Below are positions 16,537 to 25,963 of a DNA stretch of 42,292 nt, in pieces. How positions within the stretch are numbered: the stretch's first letter is position 1; each line of letters begins with the position of its first letter. The DNA lies in assembly GCA_002410715.1 (NCBI GenBank), contig DHOG01000027.1, positions 17,951 to 60,242 of the forward strand, read 5' to 3'. Source of the DNA: Ruminococcaceae bacterium UBA5396. GTDB taxonomy: Bacteria > Bacillota > Clostridia > Oscillospirales > Acutalibacteraceae. The position numbers and the translations under genes were made by a program. Below the pieces are notes generated by a model, which saw only the letters and a program-made list of their open reading frames with translations, ran no database searches and was not told the DNA's origin.

Positions 16537-17343
16537 ATGTATTTTATTATCACGGGCAAAAAGATATTGGCCGCAGTGTTATGCTGCACTTTATTGATAG
16601 GCGCTTCGATTGTTGCTGCAAATCTTTCGGGAAGTAAAGCAATCCATACCGCTTCTGCCAGCACCAATTGGGGTCTAAGTTTTAGACAACCTGGAACAGC
16701 ACCGGAAGGAAACGCTTCGTCCGATTATCTTCAAAAATATGATGCGTATTATATCGGAAGCAGTAACAAGAAAACCATCTATCTCACATTTGATGCAGGA
16801 TTTGAAAACGGATATACGCCGTCTATTTTAGATACGCTCCAGAAGCATAATGTGAAAGCAGCTTTTTTCTTGGTGGGAAATTATATGGAATCCAGCCCCG
16901 AACTGGTAAAAAGGATGTGCAATGAAGGACATATCGTAGGAAATCATACATACCATCACCCCGATATGTCAAAAATTGCAGATAAAGACGGTTTTCAAAA
17001 AGAGCTGCAGTCGTTTGAATCGCTTTATAAACAAATAACCGGCAAGGATATGCCAAAGTATTATCGTCCGCCACAGGGAAAATACAGTGAAAGTAATTTA
17101 AAGATGGCAAAGGAGCTTGGATATCATACATTTTTCTGGAGTCTTGCGTATGTAGACTGGTATACCGATAATCAGCCGACACGTGATGAAGCATTTAAAA
17201 AATTGCTGCTGCGTATTCACCCGGGTGCCATCGTATTATTGCATAGCACTTCAAGGACTAATGCTGAAATACTTGATGAGCTGCTTACAAAATGGAAATC
17301 TGAAGGCTATGGATTCGGAACATTGAATGAGCTTATCCAATAA
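16537..17343 (+). CDS. Polysaccharide deacetylase, PdaA-like
   Basis: 268 residues from ATG 16537, chosen because GGTGA lies five bases upstream and a clean signal peptide/anchor follows (hydrophobic about 8-25); ATG 16522 is a possible alternative. The NodB homology domain shows TFDAGFENGYT (catalytic/metal Asp), HTYHHPDM (metal His pair), YYRPPQGKYS and LLHSTS. The DAGFENG version and overall pattern match PdaA, the muramic acid deacetylase needed for muramic-lactam in spore cortex. The role in this organism is inferred from family. It ends at a strong terminator shared with the convergent hemolysin III gene. Confidence 0.9.
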   Translation: MYFIITGKKILAAVLCCTLLIGASIVAANLSGSKAIHTASASTNWGLSFRQPGTAPEGNASSDYLQKYDAYYIGSSNKKTIYLTFDAGFENGYTPSILDTLQKHNVKAAFFLVGNYMESSPELVKRMCNEGHIVGNHTYHHPDMSKIADKDGFQKELQSFESLYKQITGKDMPKYYRPPQGKYSESNLKMAKELGYHTFFWSLAYVDWYTDNQPTRDEAFKKLLLRIHPGAIVLLHSTSRTNAEILDELLTKWKSEGYGFGTLNELIQ

Positions 17344-17360
17344 TAAATCACTCGAATTTA

Positions 17361-17394
17361 AAACTGGTTGTGTGGGCACACAACCAGTTTTTTG
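17361..17394. terminator. Bidirectional terminator between pdaA-like and hemolysin III genes
   Basis: AAACTGGTTGTGTG (17361-17374) pairs with CACACAACCAGTTT (17377-17390), followed by T-run on the plus strand and a shorter T-run on the minus strand. It lies between two convergent genes. Confidence 0.92.
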
Positions 17395-17398
17395 TAGG

Positions 17399-18043
17399 TC
17401 ATATTACATGATAGTAAACACTGAAAAAATGTGTCAACGCACCCGCCAGTACAAAGAAATGCCATGTCATGTGCATATAAGGTGTTTTCAGCCGATAGAA
17501 CAATAACCCGCTTGTATAAAATATCCCACCCAGCATCAGTAGTAAAAGTCCGTTTACCGACAAAGAACGGCTAAGTGGAACAATGGCGGTAAGGATGCAC
17601 CAGCCGCTTGCGATATAACAGCACATGGAAATTTTTTTAAATCTTTCAACACTGATGAGATTGAGTAAAATTCCGAATATTGCAATCGACCACACGATAC
17701 CGAATAGAATCCAGCCGACTGTTCCTCTAAGTGTAATAAGGGTGAACGGCGTATATGTGCCGGCAATGAGTATGAATATGGAGGAGTGATCCAGAGATCG
17801 AAGTATTTTTTTTGCTCGAACGTTTGTAATTCCATGATAAAGAGAAGACATACTAAATAGTATCAACATGGATATCCCATAAATTAAAACGGCTGCTGTT
17901 TCCCAAGGTCTACCTTCTGTCAGGTTAATCAGCATGATAATTCCCCAGACAGAAATTACTGCAGCAAGCCCATGGGTTAGACAGTTACCGATCTCTTCGC
18001 TCAGGGTGTAAAGTGAATTTCTTTGCTGTATGCTTGTGTTCAT
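17399..18043 (-). CDS. Hemolysin III / TrhA (PAQR superfamily) membrane protein
   Basis: 214 residues with seven hydrophobic helices. The family signatures are present: EEIGNCLTHGLAAV with the conserved Glu/His near residues 17-24, SSLYHG (residues 66-71), LDHSSIFILIAGTYTP, and the C-terminal HMTWHFFVLAGALTHFF with two His residues. These Ser, His and Asp positions form the metal site of the PAQR/alkaline ceramidase/HlyIII superfamily. In Bacillus the relative TrhA affects membrane fluidity; the hemolysin name is historical. GGAAGG precedes ATG 18043. It appears monocistronic. Confidence 0.95.
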   Translation of the reverse strand: MNTSIQQRNSLYTLSEEIGNCLTHGLAAVISVWGIIMLINLTEGRPWETAAVLIYGISMLILFSMSSLYHGITNVRAKKILRSLDHSSIFILIAGTYTPFTLITLRGTVGWILFGIVWSIAIFGILLNLISVERFKKISMCCYIASGWCILTAIVPLSRSLSVNGLLLLMLGGIFYTSGLLFYRLKTPYMHMTWHFFVLAGALTHFFSVYYHVI

Positions 18044-18228
18044 GTAAGATCTTCCTTTCCTAATACTTTATCATACAATAACAAATAAACAGTATATAGT
18101 TTTATAAACCATATAAAGTATAGCACTAAACTACGTAGAATACAATACTCAACTTAGATTTGTATTGATGTATTGTCTCAACTGGTAGTTGAGTCTATTC
18201 TGTGCCAAATGTCCTTTCTTATTCAATA

Positions 18229-18268
18229 AAAGCCGTATGGCTGCGAGTTTTCGCAGCCATACGGCTTT
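18229..18268 (-). terminator. Perfect 18-bp hairpin, likely nadE terminator
   Basis: AAAGCCGTATGGCTGCGA (18229-18246) pairs with its exact complement (18251-18268) around a GTTT loop. On the minus strand it ends in CTTTTATTG, a short T-run, so it fits termination of transcripts coming from nadE. Confidence 0.65.
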
Positions 18269-18283
18269 GGTATCATTGTTGCA

Positions 18284-18336
18284 TGGCAAGAGCAAGGACA
18301 CATTTGTGTCACTTGCTCTTGCCATATTTTGTTTTT
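18284..18336 (+). terminator. Long hairpin with plus-strand T-run
   Basis: TGGCAAGAGCAAG plus GACAC (18284-18301) pairs with GTGTC plus CTTGCTCTTGCCA (18306-18324), with one bulged A at 18311. The plus-strand T-run is TATTTTGTTTTTT. No plus-strand gene precedes it directly, so its user is unclear. Confidence 0.6.
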
Positions 18337-18463
18337 TAGACGGTAAGGTAGAACTTGCCTTACGGGCATACTTGGAGATTCTAAAATATAAATATAATTG
18401 ATAGGTGGAGTAGTAGCAACGGATACAGGACTTCAGATGCTTACAGCCGGCATAGTTCAGTTA

Positions 18464-20395
18464 CTACCGTATGGAAGAGTCCGCCGATTTGTCTAAATGA
18501 ATATTTATGCTATTAATTTCAGCCATCCACGCAGATACACTTGCATCAGACGGCATTCGCCAATCACCGCGGGGCGAAAGTGCCACACTGCCCACTCTCG
18601 GACCGTCCGGCAAGCATGACCGCTTGAATTGCTGCGAAAAAAAACGGCGGCAAAAAACCTTCAGCCACTTTAAAATTTCATCCTTCGGATACCCACCCTT
18701 AAAGGCGTAATCCGCCAAACGAAATATTTTGGAAGGCGAATCGCCGAAGCGAACAAAATGATACAAAAAGAAATCATGGAGTTCATAAGGACCGACGATC
18801 TGTTCGGTTTGCTGTGAAATATCACCGTTTTCAGGCGGCAGCAGCTCGGGACTGACAGGTGTGTCCAGAATGTCGGTTAAGGAAGAACCGAGAGAACCGC
18901 CTAATCTTTTGGCTTGGTATGAAACGATAGATCGAACCAACGTTTTTGGAACAGATGCGTTTACGCCATACATTGATATATGGTCACCGTTGTATGTTGC
19001 CCAGCCAAGTGCAAGCTCGGACAGGTCACCTGTACCGATTACAAGTCCGTTTATAAGGTTTGCAATATCCATTAGCACCTGTGTACGTTCACGAGCTTGA
19101 GCGTTTTCGTAGGTAATGTCATGTTTGCCATCGTGTTCTATATCACGCAAATGTTGTGTGACGGACTTTGTTATATCAATTTCGTGCAGTGTTGCGCCGC
19201 ATGCTTTGGCAAGTGTCCGCGCGTTACTCAATGTTCGGCTGGTAGTACCGAAACAGGGCATTGTTACGGCGTGAATATCGCTTCGCGGTTTGCCCATCCA
19301 GTCGTAAGCTCTGATAATGACCAGTAAAGCAAGTGCAGAATCAAGACCGCCGGACAGTCCGACTACTGCCTTTGTGTCAGTGTGTGTCAGCCGCTTTATC
19401 AGTCCGGTAGACTGAATGTTTAGAATTTCCTCGCAGCAGCTTTTTTGAGCGTTGATATCCGATGGAATAAAGGGGGTGGAGCTGATATTACGTGTAAGCG
19501 TTAGACCCTTTTTAGGCATATCAAATTCAACAAGCCGCATGGAACCGCCGCCGAAAAAGGTTGAGATGCGACGGCGGTCAAACATAAGATGTGAAAGATC
19601 AATTTCGGATGAAATCATATCGGTTGAATAACGCCTGCTTTCGGCAAGCATGATCCCGTTTTCAGCGATCATATTATGACCGGAGAAAACAACATCGGTA
19701 GTTGACTCGCCTTCTCCGGCGTCGGCAAATATATATGCACAAGTCAGTCGTGCCGACTGGGTTTTGACCAATTGACGGCGATATCCAGGTTTGCCGATCC
19801 CTTCGGTGCTGGCGGAAAGATTTGCAATGACGGTAGCACCTGCTCCAGCAAGACCCTGAGATGGCTGATTAGCTGCCCACAAGTCTTCACAGATTTCCAC
19901 ACCAATACAAAAATCAGGAAGGTTGCGACAGACAAACAACTGATTTCGGCTTAATACGGTATCCTGTCCTGCATATCGGATTAATAGCTCTTTATCGGAG
20001 GCAGGAGTAAAATATCTCATTTCGTAGAATTCGGCGTGATTCGGCAGGAATGACTTTGGAACAAGCCCCAAAAGCTTACCGCGCTGACAAACCGCGCCAC
20101 AGTTATAGATAGAAGAACCTACCGCAACTGGAACCCCCAACAAAAGGACTGTGTCAAGGTCAGCGGTTTGTTCAAGAATACGTGTAACAGCATGTTCGGC
20201 AGCTCGAAGAAGTGTAGGCTGTAACATGAGATCACCGCAAGTGTATCCCACCACGCATAGTTCGGGAAATACTAGTAAAGCGGTGTCAGCGGGGGCAGAT
20301 TTTATGAGTTTCAGTATCTGTTCCATGTTATAGCTGCAATCGGCAACTATAATTTTCGGCGTTGCTGCCGCTGCACGAATGAATCCATCATTCAT
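18464..20395 (-). CDS. nadE: Glutamine-hydrolysing NAD(+) synthase
   Basis: 643 residues, the two-domain type. The N-terminal nitrilase-like glutaminase shows the Glu in FPELCVVGYTCGD, the Lys in GLVPKSFLPN and the nucleophile Cys in GVEICEDLW. The C-terminal synthetase has the ATP-pyrophosphatase P-loop GLSGGLDSAL, then a GTGDLSELALGW motif. It forms NAD from deamido-NAD, ATP and glutamine. ATG 20395 is chosen as the first in-frame ATG after AAAGGAAA; upstream codons of the open frame have no ribosome site. It lies 108 bases after the transglutaminase gene with its own possible promoter, and ends before the three-hairpin region. Confidence 0.97.
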   Translation of the reverse strand: MNDGFIRAAAATPKIIVADCSYNMEQILKLIKSAPADTALLVFPELCVVGYTCGDLMLQPTLLRAAEHAVTRILEQTADLDTVLLLGVPVAVGSSIYNCGAVCQRGKLLGLVPKSFLPNHAEFYEMRYFTPASDKELLIRYAGQDTVLSRNQLFVCRNLPDFCIGVEICEDLWAANQPSQGLAGAGATVIANLSASTEGIGKPGYRRQLVKTQSARLTCAYIFADAGEGESTTDVVFSGHNMIAENGIMLAESRRYSTDMISSEIDLSHLMFDRRRISTFFGGGSMRLVEFDMPKKGLTLTRNISSTPFIPSDINAQKSCCEEILNIQSTGLIKRLTHTDTKAVVGLSGGLDSALALLVIIRAYDWMGKPRSDIHAVTMPCFGTTSRTLSNARTLAKACGATLHEIDITKSVTQHLRDIEHDGKHDITYENAQARERTQVLMDIANLINGLVIGTGDLSELALGWATYNGDHISMYGVNASVPKTLVRSIVSYQAKRLGGSLGSSLTDILDTPVSPELLPPENGDISQQTEQIVGPYELHDFFLYHFVRFGDSPSKIFRLADYAFKGGYPKDEILKWLKVFCRRFFSQQFKRSCLPDGPRVGSVALSPRGDWRMPSDASVSAWMAEINSINIHLDKSADSSIR

Positions 20396-20483
20396 TAAAG
20401 AATCATTTCCTTTCTTTCGGGATTTACAATACAAGCATAAATCCTTAGATTGAAAGCTGTGACCTGTCTGCGTTTTTAAATGC

Positions 20484-20511
20484 AGTATAACACGAATACT
20501 GAATTATGCAA
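20484..20511 (-). promoter_or_regulatory. Possible nadE promoter
   Basis: Minus-strand TTGCAT (20511-20506), a 16-base spacer and TATACT (20489-20484), overlapping the end of the transglutaminase gene. Confidence 0.55.
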
Positions 20512-22858
20512 ACAGGTAACGCCTGATAAAGTATTGTAAAGGTGAAAGGGTGCTGCGCAGTCGGTTTTCAAGTAAATCGTGAACCTCTGCGATCCGTTTC
20601 AATTCGAGATCTGACGGCGGAATTCTACCATATCTCCAGTTCATAACAGTATGAAATGTATTAATCAATCGGTCTCCGTCGCCTGACTTGGGCTCCGTAT
20701 TTTCATCATTTAAAACCATGCGTACACGACCGCCGTGCTGGAGTATGGTTTCTCCTGTATCAGGAGATAGTTTTAGGATGTTAAGCTGCCGCAGCAGATC
20801 ATTATAATAATAATCGATACATGCCGAGTTATGACCGAACCTCGCTTTGACTGTATCAAGCTTATATGCGTTACGCAACCGCAGAACACGCAGGATTACT
20901 GCTGCAATCCCCAGAAAAACCAGTATAATCGGGATAAGGACAAGCCAAAGGATTGAATCGCCCAAGGATTTTTGGTTGGGTGATGTCCTCGCTGGCTTTG
21001 ACAATGACTTTACGTTTGGGGTCGTGGTTGTAGTAGCTTTTGCTTTATCGCCTTGGTAAGCTGTAGTTTCTTCCGGGTTTTCTACTGTTGTCTGTGGAAG
21101 CGGATTTGTTGCTTGAATTGCGACAGGCGGGGTATAACTCGATCCCGAGGTAGGATCAAAGGTAACCCACCCAACGCCGCGGATATAACACTCAACCCAT
21201 GCGTGGGCATTGTCTGTATATGCAGCATAGCTCCGCCCATCCGGAACCAGTCCGTAACCGATCACAAATCGTGAAGGGACATCCAGCGTCCGCGCCATAA
21301 CCGCCATTGCTGATGCGTAGTAAGTGCAGTAGCCTTGACCGGTTTTTAAAAAATATGCAACAAAGTCTTCTCCGGCCGGTACGTCTCCCGGCTTTAAAGT
21401 ATACTTAAAATTTGATTGCAGGTAACGTTCGATCTTGATCATTTTTTCATATGCAGATGTATTACTTCCTGAAACTTTTGCAGCTGTACGATACACCGAT
21501 TCCGGAATATTTTCAGGGAGCTGTAAATATTTTTTTGCAATTGAATCATATTGAAAGTCATAGGATGAACTGTTTTTTTGTGAACTTTGCTTTTCAATTT
21601 CATTTATTCTGTAATCCAAATTTTTGCCACGGCGGTTAAAAAATGTTGATATAAAGCTGTATTTGAAGCGTGTGGGCATACGTTTTACCGAATACAGTTC
21701 TGAGTTGTCCCTGAAATAAAAAGTATGGTTCCTGCTTTGTGCCGATAGCCTTGAAACCCTGCCGGATGAATATAAGGCATAACCACCGTATACCATTGAA
21801 ACCCTCGTTTGGGTTTCCGGCATAATATCCCATAAGGGATTGACACCTTCTTGTTTTAAAGGAAGGTTCAAACAAAATGCATCTGCCAGCTCTTTTGAAA
21901 AGCTGTCGAATTGAAACGCAGCTGCGCTGTCTTCCTTCCAACCTGCACCTGTATAGTGACCGTATATCTTTCCTTTCATGGGTGCCGGCTGTTTTGTCTC
22001 GACTATCAAAACCAGCTTGTGATCCAGTTCTATATCTCCTCCCAGCTTATCATGATTTGGCTGTAGCCCTAAAGAGTTCAAATTAAACGGAGTTTGGCTT
22101 AATTCAGATTGAGAATCCTTTATTCGGTTATAGATTTCAGCGAGCTGTGGATTCTTCCATCCTGTGGTATCAACAGGTACAATCTGAAAGGCCATTAGAG
22201 TGGACAGGATACAAATGGCCATACCAGCGGCAACCGCCCGTTTTTTTGAAACAAAAACCTCATCAATGCGAACAATAAGACTGCTATGGAATCCCCTTGC
22301 AAGCATCGGAACAGAGCCTGATACAATCAGTGCAAGAGCACCAAGATTTTCACGGAACCCATTTACGTATATTACAGTAAACAATACGCCTGTTAATACT
22401 GCAAAAAGGTAGAATGAATGAATACATCTTACAAGAAAGAAAACCGAAATGCAGACAGAAATGGTAATAATCCAGAGAACCAGTGTAACGTTTGACGGTG
22501 TATTGTATTGAGAAGATGATGGAAATAAATGAATCCACCAGTTCGCAAAGCCATAAATATAATCCCAAAAAGAGCCCCGACCATGGACAATCGTCACGGC
22601 AACGAAGACGATATAAGCAAATACAAATAAGAAAAGGGCGGTAGACCACCAGCGGCGAGTCACAAGAGCAGTAACCCCGATGACAATGGTTGAACGCAGC
22701 AGGATATAGATGAGAGGATTATCAAAGCGGAACAGCTGGCGCAAAGCCAGCAGGACACCGATCGAAATAAGCAGGGAGCATATCGAGTCAGTTAAAACAT
22801 CATCCTTTGCATACTTTTCCCTCAGTTTACGAACAGGCTGCGTTTTTATGATGCTCAT
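20504..22858 (-). CDS. Membrane transglutaminase-like protein (TgpA/DUF3488 type)
   Basis: 784 residues. The N-terminal third has about six membrane helices (to about residue 225). An extracytoplasmic region follows with a papain-like transglutaminase core: C511 in GQGYCTYYASAMAVMAR, H552 in NAHAWVEC and D568 in FDPTSGSSY, a full catalytic triad. Another membrane helix lies near 640-665, and the cytoplasmic tail resembles DUF4129. Its ATG overlaps the stop of the DUF58 gene by ATGA, so the three genes moxR, DUF58 and this one are translationally coupled. This trio is common and little understood; a role in envelope assembly or protein crosslinking is inferred. Confidence 0.93.
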   Translation of the reverse strand: MSIIKTQPVRKLREKYAKDDVLTDSICSLLISIGVLLALRQLFRFDNPLIYILLRSTIVIGVTALVTRRWWSTALFLFVFAYIVFVAVTIVHGRGSFWDYIYGFANWWIHLFPSSSQYNTPSNVTLVLWIITISVCISVFFLVRCIHSFYLFAVLTGVLFTVIYVNGFRENLGALALIVSGSVPMLARGFHSSLIVRIDEVFVSKKRAVAAGMAICILSTLMAFQIVPVDTTGWKNPQLAEIYNRIKDSQSELSQTPFNLNSLGLQPNHDKLGGDIELDHKLVLIVETKQPAPMKGKIYGHYTGAGWKEDSAAAFQFDSFSKELADAFCLNLPLKQEGVNPLWDIMPETQTRVSMVYGGYALYSSGRVSRLSAQSRNHTFYFRDNSELYSVKRMPTRFKYSFISTFFNRRGKNLDYRINEIEKQSSQKNSSSYDFQYDSIAKKYLQLPENIPESVYRTAAKVSGSNTSAYEKMIKIERYLQSNFKYTLKPGDVPAGEDFVAYFLKTGQGYCTYYASAMAVMARTLDVPSRFVIGYGLVPDGRSYAAYTDNAHAWVECYIRGVGWVTFDPTSGSSYTPPVAIQATNPLPQTTVENPEETTAYQGDKAKATTTTTPNVKSLSKPARTSPNQKSLGDSILWLVLIPIILVFLGIAAVILRVLRLRNAYKLDTVKARFGHNSACIDYYYNDLLRQLNILKLSPDTGETILQHGGRVRMVLNDENTEPKSGDGDRLINTFHTVMNWRYGRIPPSDLELKRIAEVHDLLENRLRSTLSPLQYFIRRYLFA

Positions 22859-24027
22859 ATGCTTTCCCCCAGTCTTTCGGGTATGTTCTGAGGGCGCGCG
22901 ATTGCGATAAGATTTACGCCGTTGTATGAAGCGTCACAAGCGCTGGCAGGTTGGGTTGCATCGGGATAAATAATTGATACATTACATTGCATTGAAGTCA
23001 GACGTGATAATGAATCAATTAGATTTGAAGAAGGCGTGGGCGTGATAACATAAAAGAAACTGAAATAATAAATATCATTCAGAAGATTATGAATTGTTGT
23101 CTCAATTGATTCATTTGTCCCAAATTCTGTTGTTGCCAGAAGTTTATTTGCAAGGCTGAATTCATTTTTTGTATATATAATTGCTCCACTGAAATCACCG
23201 GAGGGACAAATCCGAACGGTATGACCGCCGTCGGAAAAAAAGGAAGTTAGGGAAGCCGCGCATTCAGCAGCCATATCTGCATAATTCAAAGTCTCAAATA
23301 GATTATCCGACATTTCATTGGTGTCAATGACGATCCCGACCATACGGTCCACCGACATCTCATATTTTCTGGTATGAAGCTTTTGAGTACGCATCGAAAG
23401 CTTCCAATGTATTCTTTTAAGCGGATCTCCGTCACGATACAGACGTGTATCGGTAAAGCTGTCTCCACTATCGGATATGATGGGATTATATTCGTTGTAA
23501 TCCATGGTGGGTGTTGGTGGGGGAGGTGTACCCGGAATATCATAAACGCGGGGGTAAACCGTAACCGATGCAAAGGCATGTGATAGCTTACGCTTGGATA
23601 TGGTAAGGGAGAAAAAACCAAAAACATCACAGCTATGCGCCGACTCTATACCGAATGTCCATAATCCTCGATGTGAACAAAGAGACCGGTAAAACAGTGA
23701 CTTATGATTCTTTCCCCAAAATAGAGCGGCACACTGCCTCCTGTTATTGGTGGGATATATAAGTTTGATTCGAACAATCACAGGCAGAAGGACTGTGCCG
23801 GAAAAGTACAGTCCAAATGGTGCTGTATCGCCGCGGACAACAATGTTGTCCGGCAGAATATATTTAACTTGCATCGCAAAAACGCCCGCAGTGGCCGAAA
23901 TTAGAGCGAACGCAAAAACGATACCAAGACAGAAAACAACCAGAAATATTTCGCTGAGGCCGGTGGCAAGAGCCAGAAGCAGCAGCAGCGCAAAGACAAT
24001 CAAACAACGGATCCCGCGCTTGGTCAT
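22855..24027 (-). CDS. DUF58 domain protein (vWA-like), membrane anchored
   Basis: 390 residues from ATG 24027, set by the ATGA overlap with the moxR stop; the open frame upstream of it is inside moxR. Two membrane helices occupy about residues 8-50. A beta-rich region follows, then the DUF58 signature RLYRDGDPLKRIHWKLSMR near 195-213, then a vWA-like C-terminal domain with VIDTNEMSD. DUF58 proteins work with MoxR AAA ATPases, as metal-binding vWA partners do with chelatase-like ATPases. The substrate is unknown. Confidence 0.92.
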   Translation of the reverse strand: MTKRGIRCLIVFALLLLLALATGLSEIFLVVFCLGIVFAFALISATAGVFAMQVKYILPDNIVVRGDTAPFGLYFSGTVLLPVIVRIKLIYPTNNRRQCAALFWGKNHKSLFYRSLCSHRGLWTFGIESAHSCDVFGFFSLTISKRKLSHAFASVTVYPRVYDIPGTPPPPTPTMDYNEYNPIISDSGDSFTDTRLYRDGDPLKRIHWKLSMRTQKLHTRKYEMSVDRMVGIVIDTNEMSDNLFETLNYADMAAECAASLTSFFSDGGHTVRICPSGDFSGAIIYTKNEFSLANKLLATTEFGTNESIETTIHNLLNDIYYFSFFYVITPTPSSNLIDSLSRLTSMQCNVSIIYPDATQPASACDASYNGVNLIAIARPQNIPERLGESI

Positions 24028-24962
24028 CTTGCCGCCGGAATTTTGGTGGAGTGGAGTATTGAGGCAATAACCGACTGAGACGACTGCTGTCCTGACTTGT
24101 CCTTTAAAATCAGGCGGTGGCACAAAACAGGATCAGCCATGCGCTGAACATCATCCGGCAAGACAAATGTGCGCCCGTCCAGCATGGCACATGCCTTTGA
24201 GGCAAGCATGAGGGCAATGGAACCGCGGGGGCTGATCCCGATTCTGATCCCCTGCATGGATCTCGTGGCCTCAGATATGGCAGTTATATAATCCATTACA
24301 GCACGGGAGCATTTGATTGTCTCCAACTCCTGCTGCATATTCAGCACGTCCCGTGCAGTCACAACCGGTGATAAGGTTTCAGATATGCGGCGGGTACGAT
24401 GATTTGTGAGTATCTGAACCTCCTCCTCATGAGAAGGATATCCGATTGATATGCACATGATAAAGCGGTCAAGCTGGGCTTCAGGCAGCGGATAAGTGCC
24501 TGCCATATCAACTGGGTTCTGCGTGGCAAGCACCATAAACGGGCGGGGTGCATCGTAGGTCTTACCGTCAACCGTGACCTGATTTTCCTGCATGACTTCG
24601 AGAAGTGCAGACTGCGTTTTGGGACTGGTGCGGTTGATTTCGTCCGCAAGAATGATCTGATGCATAATGGAGCCCGGATGAAACTCCTGCTCGCCTGTTT
24701 TAAGATTGAACATATTAAAACCCGTAATATCTGAAGGCAGAACATCGGGTGTGAACTGAATTCTCCTGAATGAGCAACCCAGAGAAGCGGCAAGTGCCGA
24801 CACCAAGGTTGTTTTACCAGTGCCGGGAATGTCCTCAATCAGTACATGACCCGAACATAAAAGAGAGATCAAAAGGTGATCGATAACATTATCTTTGCCG
24901 ATTATGACTTTTCGGATATTATTGCGTATACGGTCAAGGAGTTCTGTGGGATGCATGTTCAT
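24024..24962 (-). CDS. MoxR family AAA ATPase
   Basis: 312 residues, normal for MoxR. Walker A is EDIPGTGKTTLV, Walker B is ILADEINR, followed by SPKTQSALLEVMQE, the sensor region LATQNPVDMAGTYPLPEAQLDRF, and the C-terminal lid with GISPRGSIALMLASKA. ATG 24962 has AAAGG seven bases upstream; the frame is open further up, but without a ribosome site. It is the first gene of the moxR-DUF58-transglutaminase operon. MoxR proteins act as chaperone-like ATPases maturing partner complexes. Confidence 0.96.
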   Translation of the reverse strand: MNMHPTELLDRIRNNIRKVIIGKDNVIDHLLISLLCSGHVLIEDIPGTGKTTLVSALAASLGCSFRRIQFTPDVLPSDITGFNMFNLKTGEQEFHPGSIMHQIILADEINRTSPKTQSALLEVMQENQVTVDGKTYDAPRPFMVLATQNPVDMAGTYPLPEAQLDRFIMCISIGYPSHEEEVQILTNHRTRRISETLSPVVTARDVLNMQQELETIKCSRAVMDYITAISEATRSMQGIRIGISPRGSIALMLASKACAMLDGRTFVLPDDVQRMADPVLCHRLILKDKSGQQSSQSVIASILHSTKIPAAR

Positions 24963-25028
24963 TTTCCTGCCTTTCAATATGCCGGAGCCATTAATTTGAA
25001 ACATACAGCAATACCGCCAATAATTACT

Positions 25029-25057
25029 ATTATACATTCAGCTTGAATACTTGTCCA
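25029..25057 (-). promoter_or_regulatory. Promoter of the moxR operon
   Basis: Minus-strand TGGACA (25057-25052), a 17-base spacer and TATAAT (25034-25029), about 65 bases before moxR. Confidence 0.85.
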
Positions 25058-25172
25058 TACATTTGGGATTACAGTTCTGTAATTGTGCAATTCGTGCAAT
25101 TCTATTCGGATTCCTGAATTAAGCCCAAACTTGAAAATATTTCAAGACAAAATAGAGGATTCACTCGTCCAC

Positions 25173-25201
25173 TTGTATTTATTATAGATTTCCAGTATAA
25201 T
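25173..25201 (+). promoter_or_regulatory. Promoter of the M50-scpAB operon
   Basis: TTGTAT (25173-25178), a 17-base spacer and TATAAT (25196-25201), about 70 bases before the M50 protease start. Divergent from the moxR promoter. Confidence 0.75.
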
Positions 25202-25273
25202 ACTAAAACAATAAAGATTATTTACAGTAAGTCATATTTTAAGTCATATTTTTTAATTGCTGGGAGTTTTATT

Positions 25274-25936
25274 ATGCTGTACTATATGATCAATAATTGG
25301 GATTCACTCGATTTAATAGGTCTCATTCTGGTGTTTTTTGCATATGCCATGGTTATTCTCGTAGCCCTGCCAATCCACGAATTTTCGCATGCTTATGTCG
25401 CGGATCGCATGGGTGACCAAACCGCACGCTGGAACGGTCGATTAACCTTAAATCCGTTTGCACATCTTGATGTAATAGGAACAGCATTAATTTTTTTGAT
25501 TGGGTTTGGCTATGCAAAGCCTGTTCCAGTCAACCCGCGTAATTTTCGAGATTATAAAAAAGGAACTATATTGACATCCTTTGCCGGCCCGTTATCAAAT
25601 TTCATCCTAGGCTTTTTATCCCTGTTAATATTTCGTTTAATTTTATTTGCTTCTTCTTCAGATATGTTTTATTATTTTCTATCATTATTTATAGTAAACT
25701 TTGCTTATACCAATATTATTCTTGCAGTTTTTAATCTTATGCCTGTGCCACCCCTTGACGGCTATCGGATCGCTTCCAGCTTTCTACCTCCAAGATGGGT
25801 GTTCTTTATTGAGCGCTATCAATGGTATATTACAATCGCCTTTTTCGTTTTAGTTGTTTCCGACAGATTCGGAGGCGTTCTTACCAGAATTGCAAATCCG
25901 ATTTACAATTTATTTTTCAGAATTCTTGGATTATAA
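25274..25936 (+). CDS. M50 / site-2 protease family membrane protein
   Basis: 220 residues with about five to six membrane segments. The zinc-metalloprotease motif HEFSHA (HExxH) lies in the first helix region near residues 36-41, and the second metal motif NLMPVPPLDGY (LDG) near 155-165. NPFAHLDVIG and FAGPLSN are family landmarks of the short YwhC-type S2P homologues. A GGGAG site precedes ATG 25274. These enzymes cut substrates inside the membrane; the target is not known. It sits directly upstream of scpA, a common order in Clostridia. Confidence 0.93.
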   Translation: MLYYMINNWDSLDLIGLILVFFAYAMVILVALPIHEFSHAYVADRMGDQTARWNGRLTLNPFAHLDVIGTALIFLIGFGYAKPVPVNPRNFRDYKKGTILTSFAGPLSNFILGFLSLLIFRLILFASSSDMFYYFLSLFIVNFAYTNIILAVFNLMPVPPLDGYRIASSFLPPRWVFFIERYQWYITIAFFVLVVSDRFGGVLTRIANPIYNLFFRILGL

Positions 25937-25963
25937 GTAGATTCCAGTTTATCAGGAGAAATT

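Larger units (their letters stand above)
18044..18463. other. 420-bp intergenic region with three successive hairpins
   Basis: It lies between the start of the hemolysin III gene and the end of nadE, both minus. The left part is AT-rich promoter-like sequence. The right half holds three hairpins (18229-18268, 18284-18324, 18343-18363). No credible ORF; the open frame through the hairpins lacks a ribosome site. Confidence 0.6.

Noticed and set aside
18189..18401. 70-codon plus-strand open frame between nadE and hemolysin III genes
   Set aside because: It is made of the arms of two perfect hairpins and has no ribosome site.
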